From Caecitellus pseudoparvulus (Eukaryota; Bigyra: Bicosoecida): a DNA stretch of 64,000 bases. Under the pieces are notes generated by a model. It was not told where the DNA came from, did no database searches, and was given only the letters and a program-made list of their open reading frames with translations. The stretch covers positions 186,001 to 250,000 of the forward strand of contig CBFFRQ010000055.1 of the NCBI GenBank assembly GCA_965644315.1, in the 5' to 3' direction. Below are positions 10,203 to 20,300 of the stretch, piece by piece (position 1 is the first letter of the stretch; each line of letters starts with the position of its first letter). A program made the translations under genes and the position numbers.

Positions 10203-12771
10203 CACCCAGATACTGAAATGCAGTCAACGCACACTCGTACCAGGGTATGGTACCCCATTTCTGGGAGGGCCTTGCCGGCGATGGGTCGAGCGTCTGGCAG
10301 GCAGTCCCGAGCCTCCCCGTCAAGCGTGTCCGGACTGGGAAGGGACGCTTCACACTCACCCTGACCTTGCCTCCAAATAAGATCAGCATCTGGACCAGGG
10401 ACGCTTGCTTCCTGCCCAGAGACTTCCCCTTGCTCAGGCAATCGCACGCGTCTTGGCGTGGCATGGGACAACTGCAGGGTCGTGCCGGGGGCTGGGGCAC
10501 ATGACCCGCACACTACCCTTGCACAAGAACGGCAGTGGTGCGGCCGCTGCATCAGCCCAAAGGCTGCCGAGCATATTTGGCACCCTGCCGCAGCCGTGTT
10601 TGGAATCCACTCAGGGGCGTCAGAAGTAAAGCCTTCGTGCACAGGCGGGCGCTTCACGAAGTGGGAACGCAACAACCATCCACCCCGACACACTTCAGCG
10701 ACAGGGGAGGATGGTTTTAAGGATTCAGCCACCCAACAGCGGGATTGTGGTGTACAGGAGCGCTGCAGTGGAGTAGGAGCATTGCCACCGGCCCCGTCCA
10801 GTAGCAGGGACGTAAGGACGTCGCCTGTGGCTGCTTGCCCCCCTCCTTGAACTTGCAGGGTGTGCACATCGCCAAATTGAGCCTGTGCAGCTGCTGGTAG
10901 GTAAGGAGCATGGCCGTGTGCATCCTTTGCGGCAGCCACGAGGGTGTCCACGACCTCCTGTACTGCAACATGGGCTCGCCACTGCTCCCAGTGCTGCGGC
11001 CGCCAGTGCGGTTGCAAGACCAGCCCCGGAGCCAGGGGCAGGGAGGATAACGGAACGTACGGTACCCTGACTGGGCGTAGGTACATGCGTTCAAGCATAG
11101 CAAATAATGCTTCCTCCCTTCCTGCAAACTCGCTGAGCACCACGGCTTCCTCACCGACGCGCTGAGGGGCATACAGTGCAAAGTACGACCGCAGGGCCTG
11201 CAAGCCATTGTGCTTGGGAAGTTCGTCAATGGCCGCAACTGCAGCAGCAACTCGGGCCAGGAAGGCATCAGCAGCTGCCTTGCCGAGCTGCTCAGCGACT
11301 CTCACTGCACGGTCAAAGTCTGACAAGGGCTCGCCATCTGTCGCCACCAACTGTGCAACTCGCAGCCTTGCTTCTTCAAGCGCAGCCCTAACGGAGGAAA
11401 CTTGGGCGGGTGAAGTCAAGCGTATACAATGGTCTGACGGCTCAGCAGCTTGCTGGGCCTCGTCAGGCTGCTGTGACGCCTCCCTGGCCGAGCAGGATGA
11501 AGGGGGGGCCAGCGGAGACAGCGGAACCCTGGCAGCTGTGCCACGACGCATCGCTGCTGCAACTTGGGGCAAGTGCCTCCAGATGTGAGGAGCAGCAGAA
11601 TTGGCGCGGAGTGGATCCACCAACGAGAGAATTGGCTGCCCTGCCAAAGCCGAGGCCAGCGGGAATCGTTGCATCATCGCGCAGGTGTCCGCTGCCGCGG
11701 CCAGGCTATCCAGAGCCACGGACCCTGCGGTGTCGTTTGCAAGCCGTTGCAAACTGGAAGCAGGCGCCATTGGAGTCTGACCCACAGCTGCCTGCAAGCT
11801 CTCTGCAGATTTCGTCAAGGCCTGGCACAGGTCTGCCATCTCCTCGATCCAGGATGCCTTTGCCTCCGCAGGGGGTCGCCCTTGAACTCTTTCGAGGCCC
11901 AACTGTGCATGTGCATCAACAACTGCCGCGTGAGCCACCTTCATGGCCTTTTGGGCCTGGCTCAGTGAGCGCACAAGTAATTTTCGCTGTCGTTCGAGAT
12001 CCTCCTTTTCACTGTGGACAGCCTCCAGGCGCTGCTCCAGAAACACAAGAGAGGAGTCAAACTGAGCCCCGTGATCTGCATCCTCTTGGGTTTGACCAGC
12101 GAGGAGGGGCTCAGAAGACTCCATCGGGCCAAGAAGAGCAGCAGCCTTCCCAGCAGGCACTGCACGGGCCCTCCCGAGCAACCTTGCGGCTCCTTTCGCG
12201 TTGGGGTTTGAAGACCTTGCCGTGGGGGCATGCCTCGAGGCGCGCGCGTCGAGGTTCTGAAAGCCTTCAATCCACTGGCTGGCTTCCAAATCACTGTCCG
12301 CGACGACCCGATACTTTGGGTGCTGAGTTGGGTCCTGCCGGTGCTGCAAGACCAGCCCAACCTGCCCCGGCTTCAAGCCGCTTCTTGAGAAAGCTGACAG
12401 CCACCCCAAGCCGTGGGCTGCCCCATCAGCATGTTGCTTTGATGAAGAATCGTCCCTCTCCTCTCTCACAGCCCTGCGACACACGAGCGAGCAGTCACCT
12501 GAGTGCAGGGTGCGGAAATTGGGCACCCAACGCACTCATAGCCATCCACGCAGATGCACCCTTCCATGGACTCGTGGGAAGGTGATTTGTACCACATCAA
12601 CATGGACATGTTACGTATGGCCATGAACACCTGCTTCGAACCCAGCGGTGTTTCGCCATCTCGCCTCAACAATCCACTCGTGACAGCAAGAGCAGCAGCA
12701 TCCTTTGCTTGCAACCCAAGCGGAATCCCCCCGCCACGAGGCAAAGGCACTGTCCCGCCCATAGAGGCCAT
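10181..12771 (-). CDS. PH / coiled-coil / FYVE zinc finger protein
   Basis: Probable phosphoinositide-binding endosomal protein. The FYVE finger near the C-terminus is clear: EWIPNTAAAGCQICSAAF, QRPHHCRSCARVVCGSC and VRVCVDC give the four CxxC pairs, although the basic patch is RPHHCR rather than the classical RRHHCR. It is split by an unusually long insert between the third and fourth Cys pairs. The middle is a long coiled coil (about 12000-11900 and 11300-11100). Upstream, PKYRVVADSDLEASQWIEGF looks like the C-terminal half of a PH domain. A separate minus-strand frame from the ATG at 12769-12771 ends in SKQVFMAIRNMSMLMWYKS, which looks like a PH N-terminal half. I propose these are joined by an intron between about 12500 and 12395, but the splice sites could not be fixed. 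The stop overlaps the neighbouring plus-strand gene by 22 bases. Confidence 0.72.
12512..12521 (+). promoter_or_regulatory. GCGGAAATTG element, copy 4
   Basis: Exact match on the plus strand. It lies antisense within the proposed first exon of the PH-FYVE gene, about 250 bases after its ATG, so here it may simply be coding. Confidence 0.35.
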
Positions 12772-13283
12772 GCCCCTTGCCTTCCTCGATTTGATCGAGG
12801 CTTCGACGGGGGCCAGGCGTTGTTACGGCCGGCTAGTTACTTGCGGAGAGCGGTCCGGGAGGGGATGGAGAGAGGGGTTGGCAACTTAGCCAGATATTGC
12901 GTAGGTTGGACAAAGACTCGCTTTTTGTACATATGAGCAAAGATGAATTTGGGCTGTGCGCCGAGTTGTGGCAAGGAGGCTATGAAGCTTAGTGTTACTG
13001 TTGCTAAGAAGTGCAGGGATAGCGGTTCAGCCAAGTCTGCTGGTACGAAGTTCATCTGTTGCGTTTTTTGCAGGGAGAGTCCTGACTGAGGGTGGAAGTC
13101 GGCCAAAACACAACAAAAACCCTCGATGTTGACGATCAATCACATTCTTGAGTGTTGCCTTGTCCTTGCCGAGAGGGCCAAGCCAGAGTGCTGATCTGAT
13201 GGGCGGCAGGGCCAGGCACAGCCAAACGTGAAGTTCACCACCAAGCCGTGCTGTGGTTTGCAGCGTGACTTGCTGCGCAGGCC
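12772..13283. other. Divergent intergenic region
   Basis: About 510 bases between the diverging PH-FYVE and DOT1-like genes. No gene was recognised; it presumably contains both promoters and the DOT1-like 5' leader. Confidence 0.4.
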
Positions 13284-14465
13284 ATGGGTTGTGCAAGCTC
13301 ACACCCGCACGTTGACGATGAACATGATCACCATGTTGAAGTTTGCGAGCCACGCTTCGGTACAGACCTTCCTCACCTGGAGGTAGCAGGCGCGCTGGCC
13401 GAGCTGCTTCAGCACGCTTTCGATTGCAGCGCTCCGTTTGAGCTGGGATATACCACCGGACACAGCGTGATTGAAGCTGCAGACCAAGCTCTGGCAGACA
13501 AAGCCCAGGCAAGCTTGCTGTACGGTGAAATCCTGCCAACCGAGCTAGGTACGCAGAGCGCACAGGTGTGACCTGAAACGCCGAAGCGCAAACGAAACGC
13601 CATTGTGCTGCGCAGGACTTTTCAAGCTGATGGACGACGACCACCTGGGGGGTGCCCAAGCAAGGCGATTTGTTGATTGCGGGTCTGGCTCGGGCAGGCT
13701 CGCATTGGCTGCGTTTCTCGGGTACTTGAACCTCGCACATGTCCTGGCAGTGGAGCTGTCACCTCAGCGGCACGCGCTGGCGGCTGAAGCAATCATGCGC
13801 CTGGTACAGCACAATCCGCAGAGGTTCATTTTGGATACTGTCTCCGAGACGCGGGTCCGTGTCGTGGATGTCGCGCCAAGGCAGGTTCGCGAGGCCAGGC
13901 AGACAACCGGACAAGCCAAAGCTGAGCAGGCGAGGCTCAAGCCAGCTCGGGCAAGGGTGCTGGAGCTCATGTGCGGTGACATGTGGAAAGTGTCTCCCCA
14001 CTACATCACAGCTGCTGGTGCGTAAAGTGGTTCTGCTGTGGGTATCCCCTGGGCAAGGCTAGTGTAGTGCTCGTGCGCAGACGTCATGTTACTCCACACC
14101 GAGTTTACCGAGACCTCCCTGTCTGGCTTCAAGCACACGCTAAAGGTAAATGAGGCCCACACAGGCCGTGCAGCAGCACGACTTGGTGCATTCAAAGCCG
14201 CCCCCTTTTTCAGAACATGCGAAGTGGCTGCCGGTTCTTGACTTACAATGATCCTCGGCCGTGGTTTCGAGGATCGGACGGGGAAACCGAAGCAGCGCTG
14301 CCATTTGTCCAAGTCAAAGAGAATGAACCTGAAGATGATGTTTTTCAGACAAGCTGGGCTCACAAGCGAGGGCACCACTTGTTTTGCTGGCAGCGGGTTC
14401 AAGTGAGCGGGGACTGCAGCAGGCTTGACGCTTCCAGCCAGGAAGAAAGCAAGCGCTGCACATGA
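13284..14465 (+). CDS. DOT1-like histone-lysine methyltransferase
   Basis: SAM-dependent methyltransferase of the DOT1 class (histone H3 K79-type, nuclear). Four exons join with introns at 13549-13615, 14018-14080 and 14146-14213, all with consistent phase. Signatures in order: LLYGEILP (the DOT1 YGE loop), FVDCGSGSGRLALAAF (SAM-binding motif I), VLAVELSPQRH (motif II acidic Glu), VLELMCGDMW, DVMLLHTEFTE and CRFLTYNDPRPW near the end. The catalytic domain makes up nearly the whole protein of about 330 residues, so it is compact like protist DOT1 enzymes and lacks the long extensions of animal DOT1L. An insert rich in Arg/Ala/Gln lies between motif II and the CGDMW strand. The ATG at 13284 (MGCASS) was chosen as the first in frame. 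Its MGC start could be acylated, but that is speculative. Confidence 0.8.
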
Positions 14466-14534
14466 GCACCAAGCCCCCCCAACCTAAGCCACAGCCCCAT
14501 GTTGACTGATTTGCTTATTCGAATGCACTGCGCC

Positions 14535-16170
14535 TTAACTGCGAGCAATGCCGCCGTGCGACGCGTGCAGCCCCTCCAGCACAGGCTCAAGCTCAGGAGC
14601 ATCGTCGCCGTTCACGGCGTGGCCTAGCGCGCTTTCTCCTAGGACAGTGGCGCCCTGCAGCGTCCCAGTGCCAGTGATTCCCAAACTTACACTGGCTGAG
14701 CTCGCTGGGCCCCTACCCGGCGTGGGGTCTGTGGTTGACCCAGTTGCGTCTCCGGCCGTGGAAGAGCCGCACTCACGCTCGCGCAGGGGAACCCTAAAGT
14801 TGGTACCAACGCCTCCTGTGCGAAGTGCAAGAGGGTCTTGAATGGGCACTCTGTCAGGTTGTCGTTGCTGTGCGGGTGGCCTCTGACAGTGCGGGGCCCT
14901 GCCTAGGAGTGGGTGGTGGTGTGGGTCAACTGGAAACGCGGCAGCAAAACGAGGTCCCTCTGCCTTGGGCACGGGAGACGCCACTGCTTCTTGGCGCAAC
15001 GGCCCAGCAGAGCTCTTAAGGCGAAAGGTTGGGCGCTCCATGTCACGTGACAAGTGCAAACTTGGCTGAGCACTGTGATGGGAAAGCCCGCTGGCCCCTG
15101 CGCTGGAAGCAGTGCTCATCGAGGCGTGTGGGCGCGCGCCATCATCCCTTGGGGGTGATGGGAAGGTATTTCTTGCCCCTTCAACAGCCCCCTTGCCTGC
15201 CAGAGCTCTGAAAGCTGCCCAAGCCTCGGCTTCTGTGGTGCGGTTTCCGCTGGCCAACCGCTGCAGCAAGCCTGGCAGGCGCGTCTGCCTCCATTGAGCC
15301 ACACTAACCTCAGGCACAGCTTGCAAGACCACTGTGGCAACACCAGGCCTGGATCCCTGGGGGAGAACGCATGCAGCACAAGGTGCAACCGCTCCACTCG
15401 CCACCTGCACGTTCAACGCGACGCATGCCGGCATGGCTTGGCCGATGCAAAGCAGCACAGCCTGGGCAGGCGAGCCCTGTTTGGCTGCTCCTAACACTGA
15501 CATGGCATCTTCGTCTCGCAGTGCACCGGGGCCAAAACCTGGGTGTGGAGCAGGGTGTGGAGTGTGAAGTGCGACTGATGTAGTGCTCACCGAGGCAGAT
15601 TCGTATCGCACCCAGTAAGTGGCAGGCCGACGGTGAAGCATGTGCTATCGTGACACGGGAGTCTGTTGAAGAAATGTGCAATACGGGGGCACCTTGCTTC
15701 AGCAAGTGTAGCGCCGATCTCTGCGAGTTTGCAGCCGGCAGAGGCAGGAAAGTCGCCCTCCCTGGCGTTTCGCTCCCTGGGCCAGGCATAGTAGCGCTGT
15801 GTTCAAGGGCTGCAGAGGGGCCCGAGGCAGGGAAAGCGGGCACGCTCATGTCAGAGCCACGAACAGAGCTGCCACTTTGGGGCCCGACTTGGCGCATGAC
15901 TTTCTGGGTGTCTTGACCGCCATCTTGCCGGCCAGGCCGGCGTTTCACGCCACCCTTCGTTGCTGTGCTGGGCAAGCGGGCAGGGTGCTGGTGCTGCAAG
16001 GCCTGGAAATTAGCGGTAGCTTTCAACAAAAAGTCAGCCCCCGAGGCTGTTGCAGCATCTGCAGCTGCACAGTGACTCTTGCCTTGGAGCACTGCTGACT
16101 GGTAGGCCAGCACGTGGGTCAACGCAAGGGCTGAGCGTGTCAGCTCAACAACCTTTGCCTCGGCATCCAT
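14535..16170 (-). CDS. Protein of unknown function with a possible PAS-like stretch
   Basis: Two exons join in phase 1 (intron 15539-15590, only 52 bases) to give 527 residues from the ATG at 16168-16170 (MDAEAKVVEL). The N-terminus is helical. After a Ser/Pro-rich linker comes PVLHISSTDSRVTIAHASPS followed by ACHLLG, which resembles the start of a PAS domain (a beta strand, an Asp-containing turn, then N/SPxACxLLG). It continues across the intron into AQAVLLCIGQAMPACVALNV and VATVVLQAVPE. The remaining 200 residues are low-complexity. A sensor or signalling role would follow if the PAS fold is real, but similarity is weak. The gene is convergent with DOT1-like (69 bases between stops) and divergent from CCDC12. 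Confidence 0.5.
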
Positions 16171-16423
16171 CGCGACAAACACGCCAAGAAAAAAGAACAG
16201 CAATACGTGGAAGGCAGCATCCCCGTGGGCTTTTCAGTTTCTGTGTTTGGGGATTTGATGGAAGGCCACTTCTTGCCACACACATCACTTTGGTGCCACT
16301 TTCCTCGCGTGGCCAGATCGCGTGCCAGGCCAAACACGTAAACCCACGCCTCGAACATTTTTCTTTGTTTAGCCAGGGAGTGAGGTCCTTTCGTGGAGGA
16401 AGCTGAGTTCGGCGCCTGGCAAC

Positions 16424-17050
16424 ATGGCTGCCAGTGGGTGAGCAATTTCCGCAGCTGCCTGGCCCACGCAGGTTTACCTCTGAATCCCCCCGCTGCCTCG
16501 CGACACAGAGCCCGGAAACTGAAATTTCGAAACTATAAAGGAAAGAATGTGAGGTGCTTGCAAGCGTCCCCTCTCAGTCTGCCCCTGCGCACGCCGATCA
16601 TGTCGGGCTGTGCAGGTTCCAACAGCAGTTGCTTCCGTAGATGATGGCAGCGCTGCCTCCCCTGCTCCTTCCCCAGAGGGGCAGGTGCCCTCTTCCACCT
16701 TGCCATCCCTGGCAGTCGTTGAAGGGGCAAAACGTGCAGCTGGAACAGACGCGCCGGCTCCTCTGGGGGCAGGCCCTGCAGGGCAGCTGTCAGGCGTTGC
16801 GGACCTGGCGCCAAAGAAAGTCAACGCTGACTTGAAACGGGACGTCCAACCCAAACTTGACATCCTGGCGTCCCGAACACAGGACTCCATTTCTCGGCTG
16901 GTGCGGGCCAAATTGCTTCAGCAAGAAGGGGGGGCTGCGCATGCGCCGCAGGGTGGCGATTCTCAGCTACCTACAGGGGCTGACGGCGCCATTCTGGCAA
17001 GGGCGGTCCAGGAGCGAGCTGAGCAGCAGGGCTCCATGCTTTCTGCATGA
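16424..17050 (+). CDS. CCDC12/Cwf18 spliceosome-associated protein
   Basis: Homologue of CCDC12 (yeast Cwf18), a nuclear protein of the activated spliceosome/Prp19-associated set. Three exons join cleanly: introns 16438-16508 (phase 2) and 16549-16615 (phase 0). The short exon 1 gives MAASG; exon 2 gives the family motif ARKLKFRNYKGKN; exon 3 contains a variable Ala/Pro linker and the conserved C-terminal block VADLAPKKVNADLKRDVQPK followed by LDILASRTQDSISRLVR. In the family this block reads LAPRKPDWDLKRD followed by a helix. Total about 162 residues, close to the normal size. The first intron contains an exact copy of the recurrent element in reverse orientation (GTGAGCAATTTCCGC). The start is 253 bases from the divergent PAS-like gene. 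Confidence 0.85.
16443..16452 (-). promoter_or_regulatory. GCGGAAATTG element, copy 5 (CCDC12 intron 1)
   Basis: Exact match, reverse orientation, five bases inside intron 1 of CCDC12 and about 270 bases upstream of the divergent PAS-like gene, whose direction it shares. Confidence 0.5.
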
Positions 17051-17322
17051 TGTGTCAAACTGTGCACGCTCTGCTGGCCATGTGTGTCCGACTGGCGTTT
17101 TCTACGTCACACACCGCTTGGCATTTGGCTCCGGCACGATGCACCAGTCATGCAGCGACAAGATAAACAAACAGCCTCATTGCTGAGCACAAATTAGAAC
17201 ACTGTAGGGCATGAGGGCTGCACGATCCGGAAATGCACAGCTCTGCCTTTCGCATGGAGGAGCAACGTGGACGGGAGTGATGCTGTTGCTTCTTGAGGCA
17301 CCAAGACTATCCTACCTTTGTC

Positions 17323-20300
17323 ATGTTTGAGCGTTTACTTGCTCCTCTGCTGACACAGTTTCTGGGGAAGTATGTCAAGGAAGATAGCTTCACTCCAGAT
17401 CGGCTGAATTTAGGGGTGTGGAGCGGTACGGCAGCTTTCTTTCTGCGTCAGCCCGTGTTTCGCAACGCCAATGAAACGCCTGGCTCGCCACAGGCTACAT
17501 CACGCTGTCCAACCTGGAACTCAAACCAGAAGTGGTGGACCTCCTGCAGCTGCCTGTTGCACTTGTGCGGGGTTTCATCGGCCGAGTCGAGCTGACCATT
17601 CCATGGGGCAATCCGGGCGCCCAGCCGACGCTAGTGAAGATTGACCAAGTGTACATAGTCGTTAGGACGCAGTACAGGTGGACTGGCCACGAGAAGGAGA
17701 GAAGGAGGCGCTTAGCACTGAAGCTGAAGCAAGACAAGATTGCTTCTCTCGAGTCTAAGCTAGTGCAGCAGGGGCAAGGCGCTGAGGGCGCCTCTGGCTT
17801 CAGTGCTGCGCTCGGGTTGTCCGGCTTCCTCGAAAAGCTCGTGACAAAGATTACCGACAACCTTCAAGTGCACATAAGAGGTGTACACCTGCGTTGGGAA
17901 GACAGAGTTTCCACTCCAGGGCGTCCCTTTGCAGCAGGCATCACGCTAGAGTCATTGCACTTACAGACAACTGACGCTTCCTACTCGCCACCAACTGGCA
18001 AGGAGGCCACATCTTCGACGTTACACACGCCCCTCGTGCACAAGACCCTCTTTATCAACTATCTTTCAGCCTACTGGAACCCGCACATGGTCATGTGCGA
18101 TGCAGAGGGGGCATTGGTGGTGCCTACCTCGGACATCGCGGCAGCCTTGCCCTTGGGTTCAGCGGTTGCTGGCGACGGGAGCATGGGGTCAGCTCCACAG
18201 GCAGATTTTACAACAACAGCTGTTACCGACAACGGGCGCGCATTCTGCTCTGTTCGGAGTGTCACGTCTGCTGATTTGCTGCGCGCCCGTGACAGCACCG
18301 TGGCGTCACGAAGAGCAGCCGCTGTCAGTGACAGCATCCTGCCAAGTGCTGGTGCAGGGCAGGCCAGTTCTGCGGTGAGCGGCATGTCTGATGGCAGAGC
18401 GGATCCTTTTGGCTTCTTTTCTCTTGGCCCCAGGACCGGCATTGGGCGGGGCCTGATGGGAGCTGCGCCAACAGCTTCAACAGCGCACAGTGCTCAAGTC
18501 GAGAGCACCATCTGCAGCACATCGACAGCAAGCAAGGCAGATGAGAGCGCAGCAAAGCGAGCATGGGATGAAGGAGTTGCTACCCCTGTCTTGACGATGA
18601 GGGACGCGAACTCTCCTCAACTACGGCCGGGAGTTGGGAACGGGCAGCATGTCTTCCGTGAGCATGGACAAGATGAAGGTGAGCTTCACGGCGGCATGGT
18701 AGACTTGGAGACCTGTGATCTGCAGACCTTAGTGTCGCTCTTTGAAAGCATGGTTGTGACTCGGGCGCAAGGCAGCTTCGGACCCAGCGGGCACGAAGAG
18801 CCACCCCCAGTGGCTCAAGCGTCGGCAGGCGGAGGGCTGTTTGGCCTTGGGTGGCTCTTCGCACCCGCACCTTCAGCAGCTTTGCCAGCACCACAGACAA
18901 AGCCCCACCGACTTGATCAGACGAAACCCCAGTTGCCCGCTCAAACAAGTGAGCGTCCGTTCAAGAGGGAAGCTTCGCTTCCCAAGGCGTCCTCAGGAGC
19001 AGCACCACGGCAGTGCTTGGTGTTGCCCGCTGTATCAGCAGAGGTGCGCATGCAGCTGTCCAAGAATGCTCGTGACTTGCGGCATCCACAGCAAGCAGTT
19101 TCGTTTCACATGTCTCACGCCACCCTGCGCCTTGGCCGGGACCAGCTCCAAGGCATGCTTCAGTTCACGACTTCCATCGTGTCAAGCTCCATGGGAAACT
19201 GGGACTCTGGTCTGCGCCCTCGGGACCCAGTTCGAAGCGTGGGTCCTGTTGCATTCCTTCAGCCGAAAGGTGCCGCGCTGCACCACCAAAGCATCAGACA
19301 ATGGTGGCGCTTTGCTGCAAGGCACTTGCAACAGCGCGTGCGAAGGCGAAGCGGACAGTTGTCTTGGGTGGAACTCATGAGGGCGCGCCTCCTCAGGATT
19401 TGCTACATCCACTTGTACAAACGTAGGCTTGCGGGGAAAGCCAAACGACCAAAGTACCAACCAGCTCCTGTCGCTGATGCATTCCAAGTGTGGTTGACCA
19501 CGCTGTCAGCGTCTGCTGACAGGGTGGATGGCGGGGGTTCTTCTCCGAACCTTCCCACGCAGTCCTCTCACACGTCTTTGCAAGGCCTCATGTTGGGACC
19601 AAGACCAAGCCACTCTTCAGCCCTGGTGCGGCATTGGCCCCCAGTGCATGAAATTCTGCGCGAGTGGGTCCCACAACAGCCCGGCCCACAGCTGTCCCCC
19701 AGAGACCGCCGGCCAGCCCCACCATTCGGCCCCAAGCGCTCGAGGAGTGTCGGGCGTGGCCTGGCACGCCGCCAAAGCAGCGAGGAGGAGGACGACGAGT
19801 GCTCGCCGCCACAAGCACCATCCACCCACGCCCAGTCACCTCGCTCCCACTCAGCCTCCAGATCACCTCTCCATGCCTCCGAGGCTTCGTCCCGCCCATG
19901 CCCACCCTTGCCGCTCAGCCACCACGTGCTAGCAGATTCGGCATCTCAAGGGACGTTTTGGCCCGCGCTCTCGCCCAAGGGTCCGCACACACTGCCATCA
20001 GGCAGCGCTCTGCACAGCGCCTCCGAGAATGCCATTCCGGCTACTTCATTTTCTGTCAGCGAAGCTTGGGTGGCTGCTTGTTTGTTGCACGGAGTCGGGG
20101 CGCCACTAGAAGAGTACTCTGAAGCTTCGGATATCGAGAACTGCGCGGACCTGCATGCTGCTGCTCTCGCCGTGTGCGGTGTTAGCTGCCACCTGCTTGA
20201 GCTGTTCGCGCTTCTCCAGCGCCATGCTCATGGCAGCCACGACTCTACTCGTGAGCACACTGACACTCGCATAGACTCTCCATGGCTGAGGTGGGCAGCT

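Noticed and set aside
12554-12889. Plus-strand open frame of 111 codons with an ATG
   Set aside because: The minus strand here reads as the N-terminal half of a PH domain that continues into the FYVE gene, so the plus frame is most likely a shadow.
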